Below, in pieces: positions 29,065 to 40,440 of a DNA stretch of 64,000 nucleotides (the stretch's first letter is position 1; each line of letters begins with the position of its first letter). Made by a program: the position numbers and the translations under genes. Location of the stretch: the NCBI GenBank assembly GCA_022747635.1, contig JAKTNV010000005.1, positions 85,370,469 through 85,434,468 on the forward strand. Direction: 5' to 3'. The notes beneath the pieces are model-generated. The model saw only the letters and a list, made by a program, of their open reading frames with translations. It was not told the DNA's origin and did no database searches. The stretch is from Hetaerina americana. Taxonomy: Eukaryota; Arthropoda; Insecta; Odonata; Calopterygidae.

Positions 29065-29636
29065 TAGTCAAGCCTACTCACTTTGTGATTCAAAGGACTC
29101 GAATCCTAATTCCTCCACCACACACCCGACTCGGTTCCCTATTCTATCCTCATAGCGATTAATACCAAATTCAACGGACTCCCTTCAGTAAACTTCTTCA
29201 AATTCCTTATTAACATTTCTTCTCCCATGAATTCCAATTACTTGATGCACATTTTAACTGCTGCATAACTATAGCAAAGTAACTCTTCCCTTTCCCCTTT
29301 CATTATATTCTCACACAATTCCTTTAATGTCCCATTTTGACTTGCCTACATATTCTTCAGATGTGTATACCCCAAGAATGGTTAAGATTACAATTTAAAA
29401 TCCAAGGTTCTCACCTGTTCTGAGTTGCTTAAACCAAGCCACTCTATTTTGTCCCTTTGGTATTGATCCTATTTTTTTAAAACAAAAGTTTGTTAATGTG
29501 ATTTTTTTATCAATAGTTTTCATGAGGCACATTTATTTTATTGGAACTGATAATTGTATTTTTGAACCCTAACTTTGTCCCTGTTTCAAAAATCCTAGTG
29601 TAGCTAACACTTATTATATTCGAGAATAAGGGATCA

Positions 29637-29943
29637 AGTCACTGTGGTGGCTAGCATACTGGCTTCTCACCCAGGAGGCCTAGGTTCAAATCCTGGAGAC
29701 AGCAAATCTTTTTCATTGGTATCCCTATTCCTACTTAAGGTGCTTCGCAGAGAGTACTTTGAACGAGTATGCCATCTATCAGATGGGGCATTAAGTTGTG
29801 AAACCCTTCATGCCTTATGTTAAGAGTATGCTAATGCTGACGCTGGGTTTCCCTCCACCCTTCCTCCTTTCCCGTCCATCCCTAATGGTGCAAATGACCT
29901 CAGCTGTCGGTTGCCTTCCCTAAATCAACTACTACTACTATAA
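29637..29943 (+). mobile_element. tRNA-derived SINE, family A, copy 2
   Basis: The head is GTGGTGGCTAGCATACTGG with box B-like AGGTTCAAATCCTGG. The body keeps the GTACTTTGAACGAGTATG, ATCAGATGGGGCATTAAG and GCTGACGCTGGG blocks. It ends in a short ACT-repeat tail (CTACTACTACTATAATG). It is shared with the paralogous repeat at 48.9 kb, so it is older than that duplication. Confidence 0.85.
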
Positions 29944-30224
29944 TGAATAAATGAACATTTTAAATGTAAAGGGGTAGTGCCACAAATTATTAGAAATGCC
30001 TGCTATTATTATATTATGTGATGCAAAATGCGCGAGGGAGCCTCTGCAGCTTGTTAGTTGAGTAGCTGGGAGACCCGTGATAGGAGAGCAATTGTCGGGA
30101 AAACATGTTGCCCTGGACTTTGAAAATAAAGAATTCTCATGGCATATGCTTTCATTCACTAAATATTTTCTTCAAAAACCAGTAATCATTCATAAGTGAC
30201 TGGATTTTATGTGCATCACGTAAA

Positions 30225-31150
30225 CGAGGTCTATCCAATAAATACTCGAACTGGTGCAATCTGGCGGCCATGTCGCGGACTAGTATAGCCCCACCCACAA
30301 GTGGCGCTAGTTGCCTGAGACCCAATGAGCCATCTTTGCTTGGCGGATCGTCGAGCTGTACGTATGGTGCCATTAATGTGTTAGTTTCTGTTGTCCTTGT
30401 TTTCTCTCTTTGACGAACATGGAAATTGACGGAATCTTGGAGCAACAAATCAACATCAAGTTTTTGGGTGAAGTGCGTTAAAAGTTATCAAGAAATTAAT
30501 GAAATGTTGACAGCTGTTTACGGTGATAATGCTCTGAAGAAAAAATCTGTTTTCAAGTAAATTAAACCAATCCAAAAAATTAAGAAAGAGCAGATTGAAA
30601 ATCAAAGCCACGCTCCTGGTATTCTTTGATGTCGAAGGTGTTGTTCATCACCAATTTGTTCCTGAAGGACAAACAGTAAATGCTGAGTTCTACCTTACAA
30701 TTCTCAGGTTTTTAAGAAATCGCATGCATCATGTGCGACCAAATTTGACTCAAGGCAATGCATGGATCCATTACCATGACAATACACCAGCACATTCAGC
30801 ATTGATTTTTCGCCAGTTTCCGGCAAAAAATTCAATCGCAATCCTTGATCATCCTCCTTATTCACCAAATCTAGCCCCCTGCAACTTTTTCCTATTTCCA
30901 ACATGCAAAAATGAGATGAGGGGACATCACTGAGAAGACGTGGACACAATAAACAAGAAATGACAAGAAAACTAAAAAGCCTAACTGCCGAGGGCTTCCA
31001 AGGGTGCTTTGAACAGTGGAAAAGAAGATGGAATAAGTGCATAGCCTATGAATGGACACTATTTTGAAGGGGACAAAATCAATGCAGACTAAATTTTGCA
31101 AAATAAAGTTTTTAATGACATCAGTTTGCGTATTTATTGGGCAGACCTCG
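30225..31150 (+). mobile_element. Mariner element, internally deleted, 926 bp
   Basis: Inverted repeats (CGAGGTCT, then CCAATAAATAC, and its complement ending at 31150) bound the element; TA follows the right end. A degenerate N-terminus starts at 30419 (MEIDGILEQQINIKFLGEVR). It is joined, after loss of the HTH2/first-Asp region, to the catalytic part at 30595-30933. Confidence 0.85.
30595..30933 (+). pseudogene. Mariner transposase catalytic part, third Asp changed to Asn
   Basis: The frame begins MKIKATLLVFFDVEGVVHHQ and contains WIHYHDNTPAHSALIF with the second catalytic aspartate. YSPNLAPCNFFLF follows, in which both the SPD and the final catalytic D are Asn. The first catalytic aspartate and most of the DNA-binding region are deleted. 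The C-terminal tail continues in other frames to about 31080. Confidence 0.8.
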
Positions 31151-31979
31151 TATAATCTCAGTCGGTAGAAGTCATGCTAATATTTCATGAAGTGTCCATT
31201 TAAGTGCAGGTTCGCCAGAGGACAATAGATGGGGATGTTGTATAGAGCAAGCCATGAAATCATTGTAGGGCACACAGTTGCAAATAAGGACACAAGTAAC
31301 ATTTACCACAGCAAGAATAGTGCCTTCGAATATCAGTTTGGCGGTGGTTAATAGGAATGGACAACTCAAAAGTTATTAATTAAATATAAATGCTGTAGCT
31401 TATGGAGAACAAGGAAAAAACAGCTGCGGACTTTTCAGAGTTAAATTTTTATTTTTAAGTGAGATATGAAGCATTTGAAATTCAACCAGAGCTGCTGCCA
31501 CACCCACTCAGTAAAATGCATAACCTTTGTGACGTAAAAAGAATGACAGCATAGATACGAGCTGATGCATGAATGGAAATGTTTTGCCTATTTATAAGGA
31601 CACCACGAATGCAAAAACTGGATACATGTATACTTGTATTGGTCCAATTCTATGACTTGACCAGCTCCTTCAACAGAATTGCTTTACTATTTGTTATCAC
31701 ATAGTGGGTGTTTCATTTGTTCAAAACAAAAGGAGAGAACATGACTGGGATCCATACGTAAAGTTGGTTTCCACAAAACAAGTTGTGCATGTCCCAGTCA
31801 ATTTCTCATTCGTTACTTTCACTTCTTGCAGGGTAAGGTGTGGTTTCAAGGAAGTGAAGGTGAAAAGAGAATAAATCTGCATATTCCAAAGAAACTGCGG
31901 GAGATGCCGCAACAGTAACTTTAACGGAGTCATCCGCTAATGTGCATTTCAATGCAACAATTTCAGAGCATAAAAATCA

Positions 31980-32056
31980 TTCGCCTTGCCTGGGACTCGA
32001 ACCCAGATCCCTCAATATCCGGTCGAGTGCTTTAGCCACTTAAGCTACCGAGGCGT
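31980..32056 (-). tRNA. tRNA-like sequence, probably a pseudogene or SINE head
   Basis: The minus strand folds as a cloverleaf: D arm GCTT/AAGC, anticodon stem CTCGA/TTGAG, T arm CTGGG/TTCGAGT/CCCAG, and an acceptor stem with at least one mismatch. The anticodon loop CCGGATA would give GGA (serine), but position 33 is C instead of the invariant T, and the long variable arm of serine tRNAs is absent. It is flanked by inverted TTTCAGAG/CTCTGAAA. A working tRNA is unlikely. Confidence 0.45.
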
Positions 32057-32059
32057 CCT

Positions 32060-33065
32060 CTTAAACTCTGAAATTTTGGGGCTTTTAAATCTGCATACTT
32101 ATAACAATGATATTATTCATTATACAGACAAATGTATGCCTACTCCATGAAGAATACATGGTTTAACAGTTTCATGTTCTAATGTGTGTCATTCATGATA
32201 TAAATTGATTGATAGATAATTTTCACACAGCAATTTATCAATGCATTGCATTTTGATACGAACATAGCTGATCATGAAATGAGCAAAATATGACCCAGTA
32301 AGCCTGCATGGCATGGTCATATTTCATGCACAAGTTCAGAGATAGCGACAATGTTGGCCCCAAAAGAGAAACTCCTTTGGTGATTTGAGTGCTCCTTCCC
32401 ATTTCTGAATATGTACCAACAAGAACTTTCTTTTCAGCCAATCACATTGCTCTACGCCAGCACAGCAGTAAATAGTAGCCATGGCACCATGCGTGACTAC
32501 TGTGACATGCTACAAGCCACACTTGGTATTAGCATACAATAAAATATACCTGAGTTTATCAATGTCAAAATATGGATTTCTGTGCCATCTCCTAAAGTTA
32601 ACAACATGCACTTATACTAGTATTGTAAAGCAACTTCAAAAGAATTCATAAATTTTAAAATTATAAATTATAAATGATGTCACCTCCAACTCTGATTACT
32701 CCATCTGCCATTGCTAAAAGCAATCTTTATCCTGTAATACTACCGTTTGCCAATGTTCTTCACAAAAAGATACACAAAATGATTATATACAGACTGGAAA
32801 TAATTTTAGGTAGCCAAATTGACTCTGAGAGCAAAAAAAAATGACAGCTGGAGCTACCATTTGCCTCATCCCAGACGACCTGAAGCTCGAATAACTCCAA
32901 GAATTTCAAGTGACCTACTTTGTACCTAGTGATGTGTATTAAAATCAAACCATGTTACATGGAATCAAATGCTGTGGAAAATCAACACCTCCTGGTATTT
33001 ACATGCATTAATCTATTCTGGGTTCTAAAAACATCAAAACTACTCAAGATTCAACAATATCATAC
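32060..33065. other. No recognisable gene
   Basis: AT-rich sequence with no transposon signature. A stretch at 32860-32918 (minus) could be an exon reading HLKFLELFELQVVWDEAN, but its acceptor lacks a pyrimidine tract, so it is not called. Confidence 0.4.
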
Positions 33066-33163
33066 CATTAATACATCGAGATGGTGTCAGCCATTCCAGT
33101 GTGACCGCAACCCTGCACATGATGTCCAGCAAAGCCTCAGATCTTGGATTGTCATAGGCAACC
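33066..33163 (-). CDS. Candidate isolated host exon (32 codons)
   Basis: On the minus strand an excellent acceptor (TTTTCTCTTTTTTGCAG) is followed by 98 coding bases and a donor (AATG then GTATGATA). One frame reads VAYDNPRSEALLDIMCRVAV and continues TLEWLTPSRCIN. The composition looks like a globular protein, not a transposon. Both ends are phase 1. I do not recognise the protein, and no partner exon is evident within several kilobases. It lies on the same strand as 14-3-3 epsilon but is unrelated to it. Confidence 0.4.
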
Positions 33164-34443
33164 CTGCAAAAAAGAGAAAATTTAGAATGAATCACAACGA
33201 AAAATAAGCTGATGTTGATGTATCCTACACGATGCCCCCAAGTGCAATACCCTAATTGGCTACCACAAAACTGTGAAAAGAAAGACACATCAGCTCATGA
33301 AAGAAACAGAGAAAGGTACGTACGCTAATTATGTAACTACATTCTGATGCACAATACTCAATTGAAGATTATTTATGAAGGCACCAAAGACAGTGAGATT
33401 GCAGAGAAAGCCTAAAGATGAATTAAAAAAAGCAGGTAATGGAAGACGCCAGCACAAAACTATGAAGGAGTTAAAATGTTGCCCGCAGGATATTTGGTAA
33501 GCAGCTACTACGCAAACCTCTTGATTTAAATCCCTTGATAATGATTGTGATAAAACCACAGTGATCAACCTCAAGGTTTTAGTTTGATAGGCAAGGGTAA
33601 AACTCACCAAATGCTGAACCCTATTTGGTGAGCAGTATTCACACATGCAGAGATAAAAGGGTAACGGGGTAATACATTTCCTTGTATCACATGTGGTCGG
33701 CCAGGAACACCTAAGATTGAATCCTACAGTCAGTCAACCTATTGGACTCCATGACTCCCATGATCATTATACTTAAATGCTAATATGTTGCACAATTCAT
33801 TTCTTCTCCTAGTACTCTTAATTCATTCTGCTAAGCAAGTCATCCTGCTGAAAATGCCAAATACTTCCCTTCATTTCAAGGAGCGTACCAACATACAAAT
33901 TAAATAACAAAATGTTTTGGCCAAATCAATGATTAATTTTTGCAGAATCAGAGGGTTGGGTTTAGGATAGGAAATAATCACACAGAAATAAAGATTAGTA
34001 GTCATTAGAGGCAATAAATTAAAGGAAATGGGATTCTTAATAAATAGCAAGTATGAAATAAATATATAATTTGAGAGATATATACAAGAACATAAAGACT
34101 AGTTCACCAATTCAGTACGTGTTTTTGAAGAGGGTGGGTGTTACAAGAGGAACATTAGAATAAGGATTGATGCCAGACAACTTGAGTACATATGCTGAAA
34201 AATCAGCAGTGAAATTTTTAATATGGAGCATCATTCTATACAATTTTAAAACTTTGCCAATGAGGCGAGGGGATAAGGGTAGATTACAGGCTAATAAGAT
34301 GTGAGTGAGGAGAACAATTGAAAAAACTAAAATGGATGGAAAAGAAAATAAGAAATGAAGTTCTACTAATGATAGAAAGGGTAACTAGTTATTTTCATAC
34401 ACAAAATATTGAAAGATTATTTAAAAAATGTATGTGAATACCA
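33164..34443. other. No recognisable gene
   Basis: About 1.3 kb of AT-rich DNA before the piggyBac element. I see no repeat match or convincing exon. Confidence 0.5.
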
Positions 34444-35267
34444 TTAACCTTTGGCACTCGGATGTCAAGTGTGACTCGACACGGTTAGCAACGGCAGCAG
34501 TTCGTATGTCAAACCACACTCGACACGGAGTTTCACCACGAGGGGAATGGGGATTTTTGTGTATTTTTCCAATAAATTTTCTTGTAATCATCTGCATGAA
34601 AGGACAAGTAAAGTAAAGCTTAATTAATGGCCCGGCTTGTTTCATAAATGAATAGTATCGACCCATAATGTAGTCATCGACATAAACGCCTACTCCAAAG
34701 GATGCCACCACCTACCCAGATGTTTTTTGTAATCTATTTACTGTGTTGTAAGTTCTTTTTCATTAGCATTGTTTGCCCTTCATCACTTGGAAGTCAGCTA
34801 AATGTAAAGCAATGCCTTTGAGAGATGATCTGTGTCTGAAAACAAGATCGCCAGAATGTAAAGTTACCTCAGTCAGCTGTTCTGTAGCCCATTGATTTCT
34901 AGTTTGGTCTCTTTAATTTCCTTTTCTTCCTAGTGTGCGCTGTCTTAGCAAATGTTCTGCCTGCTCTTTTCCTATCTATTGCATAGTCGGGAATCTTGAG
35001 GAGGAGGGTCCAAGACATGAGTCTATTATATTCATAGTAAAACCTTAGTCCTTTTCCTTGAGTCATGCTTTTTTGAGTTTGCATCATCCTCTGGTGGTAA
35101 AGAACCTTCCTTATCTTAGTCTCCGAGGTTTGCTTGCGTTTCTAGAAACATAACACAGATGATTTCCCTGATGACACAGGATTCTCTCACAACAGATGCT
35201 TTCCCTTTAGTAGGACGAATGGTTTGCCAGCTAGTAGTCGCTCATTCTGAATAAATTTCACCTCTTC

Positions 35268-35555
35268 ATGATGGATAAGTATTCCAAAGAATCAGAAAGC
35301 AGTGACCATGAAGTTTACATCGAAACTAACGAATTTATTGACAAATATAATTGTGACAAAAGTGAGTTATCGGAGAATGCATATGGAGATGATGAACCAG
35401 TCGCTGGTCCAAGTGGATCTGTGGGAAGGAAAACGTCCCTTGCTTCAGCCAAAGATCAGGGTGAATGTACAGACAGTGACAGTGATGTTGAATTCATACG
35501 GACAAAACGAAGATGCACAATTGTTTATTCAAGTGATGATGAAGATATAGGTTAG
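35268..35555 (+). pseudogene. piggyBac transposase, acidic N-terminal region
   Basis: 95 codons start MDKYSKESESSDHEVYIETN and are rich in Asp/Glu/Ser, containing VAGPSG and ending YSSDDEDIG. Such acidic N-termini are usual before the DDE domain in piggyBac transposases. The frame closes at 35555. The next stretch (35570-35850) carries further transposase sequence in shifted frames, e.g. WNAVSVNDHEPSINPF. Confidence 0.75.
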
Positions 35556-35849
35556 CATTGCGCATTCTGGCATAAGGCCCAGTGAAAGTAGTGTTTATAG
35601 TGGAAAACCAGAAAAAGAGAAGTGGAATGCTGTATCTGTGAATGACCACGAGCCTAGCATAAACCCCTTCTCTACTGGTCAGTTATGAGTTGGACCTCAA
35701 GTTCCTTCTGGATGTGCCACACCAATAGTTTTTTCCAGTTGTTTTTTACAAACACATTGATACAAAGTACAACGGAATAGACTAACAAGTATGCTAGGCA
35801 TAAAATTAGCCAGAAAGAACGAACTATTATACGCAATAATTGGAAAGAT

Positions 35850-36770
35850 GTGACGATTGAGGAAATGAAGGCTTTTCTTGGCATAATACTAAATATGGGT
35901 GTATTGAATTACACTAACTTACAGAGTTATTGGTCCATGGATTTTGAGTCTCGTACACCATTTTTTCAAGCTGTTTTCAAAAGAGAAAGGTTATTGCAAA
36001 TATTTTGGATGTTACACTTGAAAAACAATCAAAAGTCAAGCAAAGTTTTGAGAACAAGAACCGAGAAGGTAAACTGCTTCTTGACATACCTTGAAATGAA
36101 ATTTAGGGAGAGATTCTGCCCTGGAAGGGAGATTTCTGTTGATGAGGCTGCTGTTGGTTTCAAGGGAAATATACACTTCATCACGTATAATCCTTAAGAG
36201 CCAACGAAATAGGGTATTCGTCTGTATGTCCTCTCAGATTCCAAATGTGGTTACGTACATTCATTTGTCCCTTATTATGGTGGAATAACAACTGAAACAT
36301 TGGTGAGACCTGATCTCCCTTTTACTAGCAGAATAGTTTTAGAACTGCATGAAAGACTGAAGAACTCGGTATCTGGTTCACAAGGCTATCATTTCTTCAC
36401 TGACAGGTACATTGTACATTACACTAGCGTCACTCTGGCAAGGGAATTGCTAAAGGAAAAAACACACTTGACAGGAACAATGGTGCCCAATAGGAAAGAT
36501 AATCCACCTGTGATCAAACATCCAAAGCTAAAGAAAGGAGAGAGAGTGGCTTACAGGGATGAAAATGTAATGCTCCTTGCATGGAAAGACAAGAGGATAG
36601 TCACAATGCTCAGTACGTGGGACACTGAGTCCGTGGAAAGGAGAGTTCGTGGTGGTGGGAATGAAATAGTTTTCAAACCCAAGGTTGTGACAAACTATGC
36701 TAAGCATATGGAGGAGTTGATACAGCTGATCATTACACAAGCACTTACTGTTTCAAGAGGAAAACTCTAA
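35850..36770 (+). pseudogene. piggyBac transposase, DDE domain
   Basis: The frame at 35850-36197 has MTIEEMKAFLGIILNMGV and the first catalytic Asp in ISVDEAAVGFKG. It then meets TAA and, five codons on, TAG, at positions where relatives read lysine and tryptophan. The same frame then continues GIRLYVLSDSKCGYVHSFVP and, from 36300 to 36770, HFFTDRY (second Asp), LTGTMVPNRK and MLLAWKDKRIVTMLSTW. Near 36708, inside KHMGGVD, a one-base shift moves the third catalytic Asp (GGVDTADHY) into another frame. All three acidic residues thus survive, separated by recent-looking lesions. Confidence 0.85.
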
Positions 36771-37135
36771 AATGGTGGCGTAAATTGTTTTTCTGGGGGC
36801 TTGAGGTCAGTGTTGTAAATTCATATCTATCGTACAACGAATGCCAACAAAGAAAAAATGAAAAACCGATCTCGCATGTGAAATTTATTAGGAAACTAGT
36901 ACACGATCTTGTTGGAGAATTCCGAGATGGTACACAAACTTCCAGGGTTAGATTACCATCCACATACATCAATGGAAAATTCCATATAATTACACCTTGC
37001 GCTAACAAAAAACATAAAAGTTGTGCGGTTTGCTCTTTCTGAAAAATCAAAGGTGGAAGAAGAGAGACAATATATATCTATGAGACATGTGAATGTAAAC
37101 CAGGTCTTTATGTTGCTGAATGCTTCCAAAAATAT
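36708..37135 (+). pseudogene. piggyBac transposase, C-terminal region
   Basis: After the frameshift the protein continues GGVDTADHYTSTYCFKRK, then KWWRKLFFWGLEVSVVNSYL and, in the last 40 codons, a Cys-rich tail (CAVCSF, a stop, RRETIYIYETCECKPGL, ECFQKY). The Cys-rich end matches the zinc-binding domain that many piggyBac transposases use to contact the element ends. The stop after CAVCSF interrupts it. Confidence 0.75.
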
Positions 37136-37339
37136 TAAAATATATGAGTTTAAATTACGCTCTATCAATAAATTTATCAATAATTATGTAAAAAATTCCA
37201 AAGAAATAAGTTTGTACGAAAAAAAACTTCAAGTTTTTCCTTCTAGTGCCACGCTTAGTAAATGTAGGGTATTTAAAAAATGAAATCCCAAGTAGACTAA
37301 GGCAATCGAGAAAATAAGCATCAGGGTGGAAAGGGTTAA

Positions 37340-38485
37340 GCATGCATAACACCTCTTTATGAATATGTGACAATGAAGGTATGCTGTCATAAAAACTTTT
37401 TAAACAAATATTAGCAAACATTTTAAGCAATAGAATTCTGTTTCAGTAAAATGTTTTAAAGGATCCTGCATCATATAAAATACATGCATAAAAAACCGTT
37501 CTCAGGGATCCATCTTGAGAAAACAGCTAAACAAATGTCAAAACAATGCTTTTGTAGAATTAACCTGGTCGATAATATGGCTGAGTACTACCTTTCTGCC
37601 AGGTTTTTTACCTTTCTGGCTGGCCAACAATGTTTTATTTGCATTTATTGTAACAAAATTATTCCCCTTCACTTGATGCAGTATTGAAATATTAATTTTT
37701 TTAAGAATAAATATCTTATCACATTTTACACATGCAATTTAAAAACACACAATAGAATACTTCCAGGATTATTCCAGAATACCAAGCTGAATTTACCCAT
37801 CATTTCCATTCTTCAATCAATTTAAGAAATTAATTTTGACAAACTACAGCAAAAAATTCGATTTTTCATTGGCTTTCAAGAACACAATTATCGGTTTCCT
37901 GACTTTCCAGTGGCAATGTAATCGTTAGAAAATTCAGTCCCACATCACGTGAATATATCACATGGGAATTCACTTTTCGGGATTCTCCCCATGGATTTCC
38001 CCCTTCTTCCTTCCTCATTCACTTATTTGGGTGTCGATTCTATTTTTTAATCGATGTAGCCACTGAATATGTAGCATCACGTATAACCATGGTAAAAGTT
38101 TAGAAAATAACATCCTGAACATGCATTTCGCAGCACATGGCAAATTTGACTTTCTTTCTAAAGAAACTAGCTATAATTTTTAAAGATATGTCCAAGAAGG
38201 AGAATTTTACGCATTAAATTTTAGTTCCATTAAGGGCAGGGTTGAATGCATGTTCTTTCTGAAAGGCTTCGTGTTTTCTGGAATCAAATATTGACCGAAC
38301 GAGACATTTGCCGCGAAATACTTTCAAGTAAGTACAACTTTATATATTCTCACTTGAAATATTTAAAACACACAATTAAACTGATGGCGAAATAATCAAC
38401 ACAACATATTCGTGAAGTTTAAACTTACCAAATTTCTGGCGGGTCCAAATCTCGTCATATAATCACGTGATACGCTAAGCGTGAT
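37340..38485. other. No recognisable gene
   Basis: AT-rich DNA to the right of the piggyBac element. No convincing exon or repeat. Confidence 0.5.
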
Positions 38486-38489
38486 ACGA

Positions 38490-38538
38490 TAAGCGGTAGA
38501 GATAGATACGCGGTCAGCGTATCTATCTCTACCGCTTA
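38490..38538. repeat. Perfect 22-bp inverted repeat (hairpin)
   Basis: The arms TAAGCGGTAGAGATAGATAC(GC) at 38490-38511 and 38517-38538 are exactly complementary, with a 5-base loop GGTCA. Just upstream GTGATACGCTAAGC and GTGATACGATAAGC form a 14-bp tandem pair with one change. The perfect pairing argues for recent origin (a foldback tip) or a structured RNA. The loop is shorter than in usual microRNA precursors. Confidence 0.8.
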
Positions 38539-39014
38539 AGTCACATTAAAGAGGATTTTGCAGTCGTTGCATTTATGTCAACCATTGTCTAAGATATTTC
38601 ACAACGGAAGGTAACAAGACCACGAGGCGTGAATGGAGGCGGCCATGTTCTACGTTCACATTAACAGTTGAACATAGCACCAATAATTTCTACCAATTCT
38701 TGCCTAACATCACAATAGTAAGGGGCATTAGTATCTCGTTAGCAATGGCTGATAATGACATTCTCACTAATTATAGTATTTAACATATAATTATAGTAAT
38801 AGAAAAGGACAATGTAAGCTATTCAAGCAAGAATAAAATGACCGTGAAATAATGATAAATGAAATACATACGCAAAATTGATGTTGCTGTATTTTTTGAC
38901 GCATTCAGTAACAATTTAAGTACAAACCATTCCAGTTTATTAACACTTAGATGCAAATAATCACCTAATTCATAGAAAAAGCTCGTCCGAGTTTTTTACC
39001 TCAACTTATGTCCA

Positions 39015-39340
39015 GCCCAGACATACGATGCTGAGATGGGCAACAAATGATGTCCAAATAATAAATACACCAACCACCTCAGCTATCTACCTGAAGGTAT
39101 TTGATGAGGGGCTGACCTAGTCCTAAGGTACAATGGCATATGAAATGAGCACATCACGGTGGGCGGGACCAGTTTCTTCCGCCTATGATTTCCAGGGACA
39201 TCTGGCACCCCGAAAATCACACACCTTGGGTGAACCTGAGGGTGCCCTGAGGACTCACCCAGAATCGAACTTGGGTCTTCTGGTCAGTAGTCCAGAGCTT
39301 TACCCACTGGTCTACCACTTTCCATAATAAATGCACATTT
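39015..39340 (-). mobile_element. tRNA-derived SINE, family B
   Basis: On the minus strand a tRNA-like head reads GGTAGACCAGTGGGTAAAGC (box A) and GTTCGATTCTGGGTG (box B). A body of about 240 bp follows with no similarity to family A. I see only one copy in the window, so the boundaries are approximate. Confidence 0.6.
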
Positions 39341-40440
39341 TTTAAATTGCAGTGCGAAAAAAATAAAGTGTTAAAACAAAGTTATAAAAAGAAAAATAAA
39401 AAACTATGCCAACAAAAAATAAAATTAGTTAAATAACTATACAAAGCAGTATCTCGAACGTGGGGCCATCAATTTCTATAAAATGGAATATAAAATTATA
39501 TTATTAGCATGTATTTAGGACACAGGCAATAGTTTGTGCCCCACTCCTAACTTATTTTCCCGAAAATTCTCGAATATGGTTCAAGAGCTTATCGTGGTTT
39601 TATCTTATTTATTTCATTAACAATGCTATGCGAGACCGCCTCTGGAAGTCGCAATCGCTACTAGTGTCGCTCGAAATCGGAGTTACGTGTCTTCGTTCCG
39701 GAGTGGGGTACAAACTATTGTCTACATATATCAATTTAAGATTGATGTATAATTAATATACATCTGCAGTTTAAATTAACCGTTGAAGCCGTTTTTTAGA
39801 GTCGTCAATAAACAATTGAATTTTTAACCTATGTTTACAGCATTGTAATAAAAATAAAAGGGTAATACATTCAAATATATTGCGATCAGGATTCTTAAGC
39901 AGTGGCTTCAATGTTGTGTTTGGTCGTTTAATTTATTTTTTGTCCAAAATTGTTCAATACGGTGGTATTTCCGATGGTCGTGCGTTTCCATAAGGGCATG
40001 CCACCTAATTTATGATTGTCTCCCAAGGCCGATAATCTATTTCAGACAAACCAATGTTTGATTTTAACCGCTTTCTTTAATTCCATTAGCTCCTGTGCTT
40101 AATTAAACGTTTCAAAGTCAAAATAAAAACTATAATACCATTTGGTGAGGGAAAGGTAAAGGCTGGTGAGTATATTATTTTTGTGTACTAGTTTAAATAT
40201 GCATGCATTATTTTTCCGATCGATTTAAATATATTTCTTGGGACATTTCGAATGAAAATGTTTTTCTCCTCAACTTTAACTCATTATTGTCACCTTTTTC
40301 ATTGGGGCGATGGGGGAGGGAGGGGGACATTTGCCCCGGTTTTCGCTCTGCATGAAAAAAGTTATTGCGACGAGACGGTAGCCTAATATTCACATCAGTC
40401 AATGCCTCTTAAACCTTGATAGTAGTCAGCAGTCGACGTA
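39341..40440. other. No recognisable gene
   Basis: AT-rich sequence without ORFs or repeats that I can identify, leading into the GC-rich region at 40.44 kb. Confidence 0.5.

Larger units (their letters stand above)
28650..29945 (+). repeat. Composite repeat, copy 1 (inverted partner at 48880-49745)
   Basis: Segments 28650-28745 and 29065-29943 match, on the opposite strand, 49745-49630 and 49610-48880, at moderate identity. Matching blocks include ATAGATAGGCTTGTATTTG (as complement), CTTGATGCACATTTTAACT and the SINE at the right. In copy 1 a second SINE (28760-29064) lies in a position that is empty in copy 2. No coding frame is evident, and the nature of the repeat is unknown. Confidence 0.8.
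34448..37335 (+). mobile_element. piggyBac element, nearly full length
   Basis: TTAA occurs on both sides (34444-34447 and 37336-37339). Ends are imperfect inverted repeats: CCTTTGGCACTCGGATGTC at the left and CCCTTTCCACCCTGATGCT read inward from the right. The plus strand carries a piggyBac transposase from 35268 to about 37135, and the 820 bp before it is non-coding. Length (2.9 kb), TTAA target and gene content fit an autonomous ancestor. Current lesions are an N-terminal frame loss, two nonsense codons and one frameshift. Confidence 0.9.

Noticed and set aside
31981..32055. Functional serine tRNA
   Set aside because: Loop position 33 is C, the acceptor stem is mismatched and the long variable arm expected for serine is missing.
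36528..36740. Minus-strand ORFs across the piggyBac and mariner genes (for example 34421, 36528, 36745, 27575)
   Set aside because: Antisense shadows of transposase coding sequence.
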